Source: Dillenia suffruticosa (lineage: Eukaryota; Streptophyta; Magnoliopsida; Dilleniales; Dilleniaceae). From it: 64,000 nt of DNA. The position numbers were made by a program, and so were the translations under genes. The notes under the pieces are model-generated. The model saw nothing but the letters and a program-made list of their open reading frames with translations, searched no databases and was not told the DNA's origin. The stretch covers positions 15,407,490 through 15,471,489 of the forward strand of contig JAVTVX010000010.1 in NCBI GenBank assembly GCA_033439265.1, written 5' to 3'. The stretch's first letter is position 1. The number at the start of each line of letters is the position of its first letter. Below, piece by piece: positions 12,226 to 24,722 of the stretch.

Positions 12226-12237
12226 GCTCTGATACCA
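12226..12237 (-). other. Copia primer-binding site (tRNA-iMet)
   Basis: The minus strand reads TGGTATCAGAGC one base downstream of the 5' LTR end (…CCAACA, T, then the site). This is the standard initiator-methionine tRNA primer site of plant copia elements. It proves minus orientation. Confidence 0.93.
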
Positions 12238-12238
12238 A

Positions 12239-12721
12239 TGTTGGATTTAATCGCACATGCGGAAGCGTGAATTAAATAGATCGGAATTTTTGGGATAAAT
12301 ACCTCGATAGGGCAGTCTCCAAAATCCACCGTCTCGCGATGTCCCTCGAACGGATCGCTCGGTCGGATGATGATCACGCAATCGAACCACCACCTCAAAT
12401 CCACGACACCTCAAGCCTCGTGTCCGGTGAATCGTCTGACGATGAGAGATTTTCCTACGCGAAAATCTCCATCCCTCTCTCTATTTTCTCTCTCTAGAGA
12501 AGTGTGCGAAACCCTAGCCTCCATCATGGTTGCCCATGGATGCTCTCCACACACAAGGTAGGAATCATTCTTTCTCAATTGAATCAAGAGAATAATTTCC
12601 ATTAGGGTTAAGATTTGGGAGTTACCAAATAATATTGGTTAATATTGGTAAGTAATAATGGGAGTTACCCCATTATCTCATTCTTACCAAATTGCCCCAC
12701 AATGGGCATAAATAACATACA
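12239..12721 (-). repeat. 5' LTR of the copia element
   Basis: It pairs with 5764-6246 at four differences in 483 bp. It starts TGTATG and ends CCAACA on the minus strand, with the primer-binding site just downstream and ATTAG just outside. It should contain the element's promoter. Confidence 0.95.
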
Positions 12722-12726
12722 ATTAG

Positions 12727-13349
12727 TATTAACACTAATGTTTTTCAATACCTAATTAGAATTTTTAATCAAAACTAGTTAATTTATTATTATATCAAAT
12801 TAAAATTTTAAAAATTCACAGAAAGGAAATCCATAAATATTTCTGAAAAGTGCATCCAAAAGTTTAAAAAAAGAAAATTCATATTTTATCTCAATTCTAA
12901 TTCTAGTTCATGGTATGAGTGATCAACTCAACGTGTAAATGCAACATTTAATCAGCCATGCTATTTAACATAAAGATGATCATCACATAAAAATTCTTTA
13001 TTGATATATGTGCAATTTCAGTTACCTTTATCACAAGTCATTTTGTCTCAATACTCCTCCCTTCCCCTTCTCTTGGATTGTAGTCTCTGGTTTTAAAGCA
13101 AATCACAATCACCAACATACTCCTATGAGCTGGAAATAGATAGAAACCTAGTTGTCATATCTGACCACAAATTTCTATTTTTTAATGGATAATTATAAAG
13201 GGTATTGTTTGGATAGTTTCCTTATGGTATTTAAGATTAGTATTCCTACTTTACTCTCCCTCTTTCTGTTAGAATGAAAATCAAATTCTAGATAACGGGA
13301 TTAAAGAAGAATGATGTTACCACTAAACTATCCATTACGGGTTTCTCTC

Positions 13350-13387
<38 letters not shown>

Positions 13388-14675
13388 TTAATGGCATGTG
13401 TAATGGAAATTGGAGGGCAGATGTTTATTGAAGGAGACATTCTTCTCTACCCAGAAAAGGAAATGATCGTGCACCACAAGTTTTGGCGCTGCACTTGTGG
13501 CTATAAAATTTAAGATGGTATAGAAGGACCAAAATGCTCACAAAATAAATGTACTCGTGCCCCAAGATTCTTTGAAGTCGTGTCAATGCCATACCAAAGC
13601 GTCCAATCCAATACAAATCGTTTGTCTATTTTCTATTGCCAGCTCTGGTTTTGTTTGCTTTGTTCCAAAAATCTTATCTTATTTTGGTTTCTGTCGCTGC
13701 GAGAAGGTAACATTTTGCTTTTCCACTTATTGGAAACGTCACACATGAAAAGGAGGCAAAGATTCTTCCATTCTTTATCCTAGTTCCAAAATAAAAAAGA
13801 CAAATTAAAAGGAAATTTGAGGATTAAACAAACAATATTTAATTTGAATTTGTTTTTTTTTTTTGGTACATAAAATGAACACAAATCTTCTCCCCCTTTA
13901 GTGCCCTCTCACTACCCTCCATTTTAAACACTATTTTTTTTAATCTAATAGTCTAATATAAATTTTTTAATAATTAATAAAATACCCATATCCAAATTGG
14001 AAACAAATTTATCAAAACAACATTTGTTAAGAGAAATATAGAGATACCATATGAGTACAAGAAATCATTACGACATAGTTAAAAACAATCAATTATAAAA
14101 ATATTAACATAATAATTTTTCAATTTAAATTATGCTATTAAATTATTTTAAAAAAATTAGTAAAAGAAGTGATATTAACGCTCCCAGGGCATTCTTTCTT
14201 TTTTTTTTTGGTTTTTCATCACCGGTATGTGAGTTTTACCTAAATATTTCAGTTCGAGTACTGTAAGCTCATTTTAAATGTTAATTTTTTCAAATCCTTT
14301 TTCGCTATTTTCAGTATTCAAAATCGAGATTTTTTATTAAGGAGGTAGAGTGTTTGATCACTTAACTCAAAGAAATTTGGTCCTCCGAGGGCATTCAAAT
14401 TGATTGTTTACGACAAAGCAACCCCAGGAGTCCAGGGTTTATTTTCTCACAGGACCCTGTTTAGTCATGGGCCTTCAAGAGTCCTCTGGCCCAGCATCGG
14501 CTCGACTCAGGATTATTGAACATGGTTATTGGGCCGGATGACCAATTTACAGGCTTCAAAGGCTTTGTACCTGTTTTAATTTTTTTTCTGCTGAGTGAGG
14601 AAGAAAGAGGCAGTCCAGAGGCTTTTGTACCGATATTACGTATACAAGGAAACAGTCTGGTGTTCATAATACACT
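12727..14675. other. Intergenic, AT-rich
   Basis: No gene recognised. It contains a (CT)n microsatellite at about 13344-13384 and scattered homopolymer tracts. Open frames near 13425-13780 overlap each other on both strands and look like chance. Confidence 0.6.
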
Positions 14676-14717
14676 TATAATACAATTGATCTTAGCCGAA
14701 AGGTCCGTGAAAGGTAT
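14676..14717 (-). pseudogene. U2 snRNA 5'-end relic
   Basis: On the minus strand 14717-14676 reads ATACCTTTCACGGACCTTTC then GGCTAAGATCAATTGTATTAT. Apart from a few substitutions this is the conserved start of U2 snRNA (ATACCTTTCTCGGCCTTTTG then GCTAAGATCAAGTGTAGTAT). The branch-point recognition GTAGTA has become GTATTA, and similarity fades after about 42 nt. No upstream sequence element (TCCCACATCG) is seen in the expected region. This is a truncated, non-functional copy. Confidence 0.7.
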
Positions 14718-17700
14718 AAAGGCTCTGTACTGTTCAGAAACCATCAGTAATGAAAATGGTATTTTTATTATTATTAATTTTTGAGTAAAATGACGGTGGG
14801 GTGATCAAATAATTACCTTTTTTGGTTCTAAACAACATATTTAACCCCAAAAAAGGGTTAAGCAATCACCTTAATTTTTCTTTTTCTTCTTTTTTTTTTT
14901 TAAAAAAAAAACCTAATGACTATACTTAGTGTTATTTTATCTGTACGGTTAAAAAAATTCTAGTAAAATCCAGCACTACCTTACTAAAATAATAAACTCA
15001 TTCTTTTCTTTACATAATAAAAAGATCAAACAATTTCATCACATGTGCATAATAACTTTATCATAAAACACCCTGAAAATGTCTTTTTGTTTCATTAAGG
15101 ATGGTGGAGTTATCTATAGGGTTACCCTTTTTTCAAATATTTTTATAATTTTTTTTTTAATATTCTTAAATACTTGATCTAATGTTCCATTAAAATATCA
15201 AACAACGCCTAAAATTGTTTATAAATAAACAATTTTAAATATATTTTTATAATTAATTTCTATTAATTAGATTAAATTTGTGATTTTAAAATTATAAAAT
15301 GGGTGTTAAGTTTACCTCTGCAATGGGTCGGTGGCAATATTCCATAGACAAAGAAGTAAGGTTCGACAAGTAATCATCAAATTTTGACGGGATGAGTTAA
15401 AAGGATTTTTGTAGATGGTTTCGGCAGACTTCCATTCTTAACAAATCATAACTTTGAAGTCATGTCGTCCAAAGATTTCGGCTCTGATAGCAATTTGTTT
15501 GAGCTTTTGACCTGAATTGTCAAGCATGTTACTAATTCAATATCATAATTTTGTCTGCTCCAACGTCTTATTATTAAAAAATAAAAAAAAAAATCATTAA
15601 AAAAGAGAATCGATGTAATGAAATAAAATATTAAATCTTTTAATTAAGTTTTATATTTGAAATTTAAGATAAAAAAAAATATGTTGAAATAGTCACTTTC
15701 TAAATAGAACTCTCATAAACATTTAAACCCGGTTGATTAGAATATAATTTTGAAAGAAAAAAAATAAAAAATTCTAGAATTAAAATACTCCTAAAACTAG
15801 ATTGACCGGCGAAAATATTGAACAGTCAAAGGATTGATTTTGATTTTACTCACATATTTGATGAAATTAAGAGACATGTTTTTAGTGTTATTCCCTATTT
15901 TGCCATTAATCCGTGGAATTTCATTTCGTACCCTTGCGTGTTATTGCCAATCCTGCATTCGGGGTCCAAAGTTTTAATTTGTGGTTCAAGCTTTTTTTTT
16001 TTATTTTTTAATTATAGCATAATTTTTATAGAAAATATAAAATTTTATAACGAAAACAATCAAATATTTTTATTAAAAAATCTTGAAATTATTGATATTA
16101 ATAAATCTTTAAACTAAAAAATTGATCAAATTTTAATTTTGGAACTCAGAGGCATTGACCTTAGCCTGACAACTAAAACATAGACCTTAGAAAATAGAAA
16201 TATAACTAGCATACGGTCAGCATAAAGAAATGATGAATTAGATTTTTAATCAAATCTCGATTTTGAAATCTAAAAATGAAAAAAAATTATATTATGACAT
16301 TATGTTCTTAGATAAGGTCAAAATAGAAGGTTAAATTGAATTAGTCGGAATATGATTTTGATATCAATTATGATAATAGTAAAAAAAAAGAAAGAAAATA
16401 GAAAAATAAAGCAATGAATGTCGGTGCATTTACAAGAATCACGAGTGTGAGACGCCCTGTCGAAACTAAATTCACAATCACATCGTTGGTTGGCATCATT
16501 GAATTTCAAAGTTGGCACATTTTCTCACTTTCCTCAGTTTCAATTCACCCCATGTTAGGTTTTCCAGCATTAAAAGAATGCCTTCTCGTCACCCCCCCCC
16601 CCAATTAAATACATTACGCAATTTGGAGAAACATTCAAAGCATCGACTGCCCATATTATATCACAGTCTATTGATCTATAATTATAATAATCAATATGCA
16701 CAACTTTATATTTTATGATTTAAATCAAATATTTCACAATAATGCTCAAAACTAACACAAAACGCTCATTGTCTACTATTTTCTAAAAATGGGTAGTGAT
16801 TAAAATATTTATTATTATTGAAAATATAATGTTAGATCAAAAATAATATTTAATTATTGATTATTTAGATTTAAATAGCCAAATACCTGTTTTATGGGCC
16901 AAGGTCATTCCACTCTAATAAAAATGAATAATGGACGCGTGACAAAGGTTTCTCTTTTCCATTTTTTAACTACTTTTGAGATCACAGTTGCTACAAGTTG
17001 CTTCTCTTCTTCATTGTGGGGGAGGGTGGAGAGGTGGGTGGTGGGAGCCATTGATGAGTCCCATATGCCTGCATTGTGGGTGCTAAAGGGTCCTTTTTCA
17101 CGCCAAACTTTCAGAGGCAAGTCAACACAAAAGGTATGAAAGAAGCTAATTTTAGGGAACATATGTCCTGTGATGAAGTCCTACGTGGATAATTATTGCC
17201 GTTACTCTCTGTCTCGGATAACTTTACTCTAAAATTAACATTTTTCATATATCTATTGAAAAAAAAATTGAGGCGATTGTCGTATATCTGTAGATCTTCG
17301 AGGACTCGAACCACTATATTATGAGCTCGTGCATCACGATGGGGCAGCCCAAGACCCACTTCAAAGATTAAAAAACTTAAAATTAATAAATTGGCGTCAG
17401 GTAAGAATCCAATTACGAGAACCAACAACAGTTAAGTCAACCTCTTTTGTTGGGAATAACACGGGATTTTGGAAATAGTACTTTAATATATTAGTTAACT
17501 TTAAGACGTTGCTGTAACCATCTCAGTGATAAATTTGTGGCAGAGTGATATGATTTGTAAAGGGCGCCCATAGTGGCTTTGACAAGAGGACAAGGGCCAT
17601 TTGGAAATTGGAATGGAAACTTGGGAGTTGGAGCTTGTGATGCTTTTTATCAGATTTTGACATAGACATGAGAATCTTGCACTTCCGTGGTTTGGGTCCG

Positions 17701-20399
17701 AGTGCTGAATAAATCCAATGCTCCAATTAATGGCCATGAGAAGTCATTATTTTTTGTGGGGGAACCCGCACTCATATCATTTTTTTTTTCTCTACCAATC
17801 ATGGCATTGACTTTATTTATATGTGCATGGAGCACAGTGTGGGTCTCGGTGAATGACAACTGGACCTCTCCAAATTTGCCTTCCAGCTCTTTGCCAATAT
17901 CATTGCTAACTCATTATTTGTCCAACAAAAAGCTGGAGAAAAACAGATAGGTTTGTTTTAGAAAATTGAGATTAAATTTAATTAAAATTAAATATAGAAT
18001 TTTCTTCAAAAAATAATTAATATTACTAAATTTTTTAATTTTTTCAAAAATAAAATGTTAAGGTTACTCAAACAACCGCACTACTCCTCCCAAAATAAGC
18101 ATGCGATTATCATTGTGATTACAATGATATATTGATGAGCCTAAAATATTTTATGACAGCATGTAATAACTTATTATAACAAAGCATGAACGGTTTTTTC
18201 TAAAATATTATTATTATTATAAATTTTTATAGATAGTTGATATTTACTTCTTTTTTCATTATTTTTATTTTTTAATTTTCTATTTTTATTTTCAAATCCT
18301 AATTTTATATTATATTATATTATTTTATTTTATTTTTTTCTCTCTCTTTTCTTGATATCATAAACGAATGATTTCAAAATCCAACACTACCTTACTAAAA
18401 TATTTAGATAAATATATAGATAAAAACTACATGTAAGTAAAGCGATCAACTCAATTTTTTTAAAAGAATAAGAGAAATTAAACATACCATCACTTCGTCA
18501 TGTGCATAAATCAAAATTTTATATCTACAATTAATTAAGTAAATCTGTCATTTGGTGTTGGAAATTCATCCCAAATTTTCTAAATACAAGTATTTGTAAA
18601 TCTTGATTCTTTATTTTTTGTAAAATATATATTTACGAGTATAAAATTGAAATTACATATATATGCATAATTTTTCTTTGAAAAAAAATCTATTTCCTAT
18701 TTTAGTCAACCAACAACATCCCCATTTTTTCTATTTTTTTTCTCAATTCATTTCTTTTTTATTTTTTTTCTTTTCTTTTTCTAAGCAAAAACTTATCTTC
18801 ATTACATGTGTCCCCTGGTTAATAAAAGAAGAAATATTGAATAGACTAGATTAATGATTTAAGTTCTAAATTTAGTAAACTTTTTTTCCCTGGGCATTTG
18901 TGGCGTATGGGAATACAAGATATAGCGAAAAAACATGGTAAAACCTAATCCTTAAATCAAAGGAACAAGTTGGGTGACTTGAAAGGCATTCTCATGTGGT
19001 AGTCAACATACTGGGCAACCGAAAACAACTGGGATGATGCTAGCTAGGGCACGTGCATTGTGCTTACCAATTCATCTCTCTCACGAGAAAAATAGTAGTC
19101 ATCATGATCACGATCGAGTAATCCCCACCGTTGATGCTACCCCAAAAAACACACAGAAAGCTTACCCCACTATCATGATGTTTTTGTTTGTTCAACGTCA
19201 ATCTGTAATCAAGTCAAGAATGTAACAGTAACAGTAGAGACACCCGAAAACCAAAAATAAGAGGTGAAAAAGAAAAAAAAAAATGTCAAAAAATGTAATC
19301 ACTGTTTTGGATAATGCTATTCAACGGGAGCGTGAGTTTTTCTGACAGTGACTTATAACAAATATTTTTCACTAAAGATATTTTATTTTACATACCAACA
19401 AGTCGGATTTGGTTATGACTAAATGGGAGAGATGCGTGGAAGGATGTGCTATCTATGAGCGCACTTCATTAAATTAGAATAAGATTACTATGCTCGTATG
19501 CATGAATTTAACTAAATTATTGGTTTTGGATGATTATTTTAGATTTAATTAAATTTAATTTAAGTTAATTTAATTCTTTAAAAATAAAACTCTTTTTATA
19601 TTTATGTGTTCGATCACTGAATCGATTAAAATTTAGGAATCATATGTTCTCCGTTTGGTTCTGTTAAGATATTTAATTTGCTTGTAAATAAATATAATTT
19701 TATATCATTTAGTTAGTATTAGGTTAAACGTATATTTTGCTTCAAACCTATCAGATCTATAATAACCATTTAAGAGAAGAGATTGTCTTCAATATTTTGT
19801 TTATTTAAAACGCATAGATTTTGTTTTATAGATTTAATTTTGTAATTATTCCATCAATATGGTGACAGTTTTTTTTTTGGTTATGATCGGTTAGATTTTA
19901 TTTTAATTAATCCGGTAAATTTGATTGTGTCAAAGTAATATTTTCTGTTCTCGTGAAAATTCAAATCCGAGTACATAAGAGAAACAGGATCTTTTTCATT
20001 ACGTCGCCGACCTTTGGTATCAATGCGGTGACGGTGAGACAACCATCGCCCACCCAATGGTACCATATTTGATGGGAAATAAATGCTTTTGTTTGACACA
20101 TGGAACCAAAAGATTTAAGTAAAAAACAAAACGTTATTACCGAGGAGCTGGCGATGGCATAAGAGAAAATAGGTCGGAAGATGAGGGGTACAATAGGAGG
20201 AGTGAGGAAGCAAGTAGACATTGGTGATGTAAAACCCTAACTTTTTTCTGCATTCAACCAATCCATTGCGTTCGTTCCTCTCACACACCACTATCGCATC
20301 AGTCATCGCCATACATAAAAAGGCTGCTCTCTCTCTCTTTCCCATCTCTTTCTAACTTTAAAGAGTCAAAGACCATTCGTCTCTCTCTCTCTCACTCAC
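14718..20399. other. Gene-poor AT-rich region
   Basis: About 5.7 kb without recognisable coding, RNA or full mobile-element signals. Open frames are short, low-complexity and unsupported by splice-linked neighbours. A lone B-box-like sequence (GGTTCGAGTCC, minus strand, about 17300) is discussed among the rejected items. Confidence 0.55.
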
Positions 20400-20444
20400 A
20401 TGGCGGCACTAGAATATCCTTCTCTCTTTCCTCATTCTCTTTAG
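20400..20444 (+). other. Upstream ORF in the probable 5' leader of the RING/VWA gene
   Basis: ATG at 20400 opens a 14-residue frame ending in TAG at 20442-20444, about 150 bp before the main start at 20591. It lies between CT-rich tracts typical of plant leaders. Whether it is transcribed depends on the true start site, which I cannot fix. Confidence 0.35.
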
Positions 20445-20451
20445 CAGATCA

Positions 20452-20454
20452 ACC

Positions 20455-20488
<34 letters not shown>

Positions 20489-20490
20489 CT
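20452..20490 (+). repeat. CCCTCAA/CTCTCAA heptamer repeat followed by a CT tract
   Basis: About five tandem heptamers of CCCTCAA or CTCTCAA run directly into a (CT)n tract just upstream of the RING/VWA start codon. The unit resembles, but is not, the plant telomere repeat CCCTAAA. It lies in the probable promoter or 5' leader. Confidence 0.7.
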
Positions 20491-20590
20491 CTCTCTCTCT
20501 CTCTCCCTCCCTGGATCTGTTTTCTGTCTCGATGATTCTATAATGAGAATCTAAGGGTTTGCTTTGTTGGTGATTTTGGTGGGAGAGAAA

Positions 20591-23500
20591 ATGGGAAGCA
20601 AATGGAGAAAAGCGAAGATGACGCTTGGTCGGAACTTGTGTATTTATGTTCCTCACGTCGCAGAAGATGAACCCCCGTCGTCGTCGCAGGTCTTAGTTGG
20701 CCGGAGAATCTCTGGTTCTCCGTCTCTTTCCCCTGTCAGTCGTAAGTCCGATTGCCACGTCACAATGCCGATGACTCCCACCCCTTCTTCCTCCGGTCTC
20801 CGTCTCGGTCGATCTTCTAAGGTCCCTCTCTCTCTCTCTCCATGTTTTTTTTTCAAACATAGATTTGGGCTTTGGTTGAACAGTAATTTTGTGCGATATT
20901 TTTTTTTTGGGTTGATGATTATAAGAATCTAAGATTTTGCTAATTTTGGGATGAGTCCATTCCTCTGAAAAGAAAATTACTAAAAGTTTTAATGATCCTG
21001 TCGTGTAGTGTTCTTTTTTAATCTTTTATAATCTATAGTCTTCATTTTCGTTACTAAATAGTTAGCTTAATTTTAATCTGAGTTGGGTGATATTCTGTTC
21101 TGTGAATCTTATGCCCGGAATCTGTGAATGAGATATAAGACGTCTCTGTGCGTGTGTTTTTGTGTGTGTGTGTGTGTGTGAGTGTTTTGGGGAGAGAGAA
21201 AGTGAAGATAAGACCCTTTAAGGACCATAGTCCCTTGGTTGGTTATCATAAAAAGGAAAACTACAGTATACCATCCCTCTTTCTCTCTTCCCCTTGTTGG
21301 AAAGTGCTTTGGTCAGCCTTTCTCTCTCTATCTCTCTCTCTCATCACCCCTTTTGATGTTATGTATACAAAAGTCCGTAGACCGTTGATTGCGAGCTTTC
21401 CTGCATTAAGATTCATAAAAGAAAAAAGGTTGGGGGAATGTCTCAGACACAGCAACTCATGATTTCTTCCGATTCTTTTGATGGAACGAGCTTTGCATCA
21501 ATTTTTTCCTTTTCTTATTGCCTTGAAGCTTGATCATTATTAGCCTAGAGGTCTCTTCATTACCCCCACCCCACTCCTTTTACTTTTTACAAAGTCATCT
21601 CCTTCTCCATTTGTCTTAATTTCTTCCACTTTTCTTGACGACCCAACATTGACCTCCTAGTTGCTATTTAAGCTACAGAGAATCCGATTGTTTCAATAAA
21701 CTGTGAAATGAATTGTGTTTAATATTTCAAGTTTAGTAACAGATGGATGTGTGTGTGTGTGATGTAGATATCATATAAAAAGGTGAGCCCACTAATTCAG
21801 AAGGGGAACTGGGGATGGATATTCAGTAGACTGGATTCTCAGTGTGGGGCGTGGTTATTTGTATAGATGGGTTGCATTCTGTCTAATTCTTTTGTTTAAT
21901 CTTTTATTTTTTTTAAGCGCGGACCCTTGGATGTAGTGTTAGGACAATTTTTTTTTGGTGAATTTCACGGCCTACCATTTCCTCCCATTAAACTCCATAG
22001 AGCTACCTTTCTTGACGGTGGGGGTAGGTATGGTGATGCTTTTGATTCAGTGGGCAGGCCAGGTAGATTTTCTCTATTGTGAGTTAATGGGTACAATATT
22101 TCCAGAACCAATGAACATCAAGAAAGATTACTGCCTGCATATGTTGGATATGGACTGACTTTTACCTTGACGTGCATGGAGTTGTTTATGTTCCATACTT
22201 CTATACGTTTAATGTGATTAAGCTATGTAATCGCTATGTTGCTGTTAAAAAAATAAAAAAGATTGCGAATTTTCAAGAGATTGTTAACAAATTGGGTTTA
22301 ATGTGGGGAAACTTTTTGAACACTCCACTTGATTGAATTTATATGACTTCATTTTGGAGATAACTTGAAATTGCTGAACTCTAGCAAGTTTCAATTAGAG
22401 ATTTTTGGGTGAGATTTTTTTTAGTATAGGGTGCTTTTGCATCTTGTGGCGTAAGAATTTTGGGTTGATGAACGACATAATTTAGCAATATGAATTCTAA
22501 CCGGATAATGCAATAAAGAGTTATGGATGGCATGCGCTCTTGTAGTTGGACTCTCTACAGGATTATACTTGTGTTGTTGCTTAAAAGAATTCTGGATTTA
22601 AATCTGCTTAGAGACCCCTCTATTTCTTAGCTATAAGGATGCATACATGTGACCCACTCTGAGAATTCACAGTGACAGTCTTTGTTCTGTACCATCTTTT
22701 TATACTGGTTCATCAGTTTTGTTTCCTAGTCTCAGGTGTATGTGCAATTTTTGACCCGCATTCTTTATATATCAGAGAATATGCGCAATATGTCTGACCA
22801 CAATGAAACCAGGGCAAGGTCATGCTATTTTCACTGCAGAATGTTCACATTCCTTTCACTTCCATTGCATTACGTCTAATGTCAAGCATGGGAATCAAAT
22901 TTGCCCTGTTTGTCGTGCAAAATGGAAAGAAATTCCTTTCCAAAGCCCTGTACCTGATGGTCCTCATGGTGGGGCAAGAATCAGTTCCGTAAATTGGCCA
23001 CAGGATGATGCGTGGACAACTGTCATAAGAAGGCTTCCTTCCCCTCGCATGGATGCCAACAGGCATGTATCATCACTCTTTCAATCCACTGAGCCTGGAG
23101 TCTTTGATGATGATGAACACTTGGATCACCAACATGAGGCTGCTGAGAAAAGCTCATCAACCCTAGATGCTACTGATAATAATCCCATTGGGAAAATGGA
23201 AATCCGAACAGTCCCTGAAGTCTCAGCTGTTCCAAAGTCAAGTTCCCATAATGACTTCTCCATTCTAATCCATCTCAAAGCTCCTCTAACTGGCAGTAAA
23301 CTGAGCAACAGCAATACCCAAGACTGCCTTTCATCTGCATCTCAAACTTCTCGTGCTCCAATAGATCTTGTCACAGTGCTTGATATTAGTGGCAGTATGG
23401 CAGGTACCAAGCTTGCCTTGCTAAAACGAGCAATGGGATTTGTTATACAGAACCTTGGTCCTTCTGATCGACTCTCAGTCATTGCTTTCTCCTCCACAGC

Positions 23501-24722
23501 CCGTCGCCTCTTTCCCCTCCGGCGAATGACCTATACTGGAAGACAGCATGCATTACAGGCTGTTAATTCCCTTATTTCTAATGGTGGGACAAATATTGCT
23601 GAAGGCCTAAAGAAGGGTGTCAAAGTACTGTTGGAGCGCAAAGGGAAGAACCCTGTCAGTAGTATTATACTTCTATCCGATGGCCAGGACACTTATACTG
23701 TTAGCAGCCCAGGCGGGTCCCACCACCAAAAGGATTATCATACACTTCTGCCAATCTCCATCAACCAAAATGGAGGCTCAAGTTTGCAGATTCCGGTGCA
23801 TGCATTTGGTTTTGGGGCAGACCATGATTCTGCTTCCCTGCATTCCATCTCTGAAAATTCTGGGGGAACATTTTCTTTTGTAGAAGCTGAGAGTGTCATT
23901 CAGGATGCCTTTGCCCAGTGTATTGGAGGTCTTTTGAGCGTTGTGGTGCAGGAACTTCAAATAAGAGTTGAATGCACTCACCCAAGTTTGCGACTTGGGT
24001 CAATAAAAGCAGGGAGCTACCGCACCAGTCTGACAACAAGTGCAACAGAGGGCTGCATTGAAGTGGGAGATCTATATGCTGAAGAAGAGAGGGATTTCCT
24101 TGTATTTGTGAATATTCCTCCTGACAATGGCTGTAATGAGATGTCACTGTTGAAAGTTAGATGTATTTACAGGGACCCGATCACCAAGGAAATGGTGAAT
24201 TTGGACGAAGACCATGAAATTAAGATCCAAAGGCCTGAAACAACTGGGCAGCTGGTGGTGTCAATGGAAGTAGATAGGCAGCGGAATAGGCTCAGAGCCG
24301 CAGAGGCTATGGCAGAGGCAAGAGCTGCAGCCGAAGGAGGTGATCTGTCTGGTGCGGTGTCTATTCTAGAGAATTTTCGTAGGATGCTATCAGAAACTGT
24401 GTCAGCTCAAGCTGGTGACAGGCTTTGTGTTGCATTGGGTACTGAGTTGAAGGAGATGCAGGAGAGGATGGCAAATCGCCGTGTTTATGAGACATCTGGA
24501 AGAGCTTATGTCCTGTCAGGATTGAGCTCGCACTCCTGGCAGAGGGCAACTGCACGGGGCAATTCCACCGACAGTGCAAGCCTTGTGCAAGCTTATCAAA
24601 CTCCATCCATGGTAGATATGGTCAGTCGCTCTCAGACTATGTTCTTTGGCAGCCCATCACCGCAGCCACCCAAGAACCTCCGACAATCATTGTCATTCGG
24701 AGAACGGCCACGCCCAAGATAA
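20591..24722 (+). CDS. EDA40: RING/VWA E3 ubiquitin ligase, WAV3/EDA40 family
   Basis: Two exons, 20591-20821 and 22776-24722, join in phase 0 across a 1,954-bp intron (AAG/GTCCCT ... ATCAG/AGAATA) to give 725 residues, near the usual family length. The N-terminus MGSKWRKAKMTLGRNLCIYV is the family signature. A RING-type finger follows at about 80-125 (CAIC, AECSHSFHFHC, CPVC). A von Willebrand A domain starts near 274 with an intact MIDAS motif DISGSM at about 280-285, a Thr in NGGTNIAEG and Asp in LLSDGQD. A conserved C-terminal region rich in Ala/Glu helices ends in a Ser/Pro tail. In Arabidopsis the family (WAV3, WAVH1, WAVH2, EDA40) acts as E3 ligases in root gravitropism and female gametophyte development. 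Expression may be tuned by the leader uORF and CT tract. The choice between EDA40 and WAVH1 is uncertain. Confidence 0.93.

Larger units (their letters stand above)
5764..12721 (-). mobile_element. Complete but coding-defective Ty1/copia LTR retrotransposon
   Basis: Two 483-bp direct repeats (5764-6246 and 12239-12721) bound the element and differ at only four positions. ATTAG flanks it on both sides (5759-5763 and 12722-12726) as a 5-bp target-site duplication. A tRNA-iMet primer-binding site and a purine tract place transcription on the minus strand. Remnants in copia order on that strand are gag with a zinc knuckle (about 10640-10190), GAG-pre-integrase (about 9715-9600), reverse transcriptase (about 8700-8200) and RNase H (7682-7461). 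All are broken by stops and frameshifts. Near-identical LTRs around ruined genes suggest the copy was already defective when it moved, using proteins supplied by another element. Confidence 0.95.

Noticed and set aside
11484-12404. 306-residue open frame on the minus strand crossing the copia 5' LTR, primer site and leader
   Set aside because: It runs through the LTR, the tRNA primer site and the GC-rich repeat without resembling gag or any known protein. Its openness follows from base composition.
17280-17330. tRNA-like signal on the minus strand: TAATATAGTGG then GGTTCGAGTCC
   Set aside because: The A-box and B-box-like motifs overlap instead of being 30-60 nt apart, and no cloverleaf can be drawn. 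It is perhaps a scrap of a SINE, but too weak to call.
19881-20345. Minus-strand open frames just upstream of the RING/VWA gene
   Set aside because: No recognisable motif, and they overlap one another in different frames within the probable promoter.
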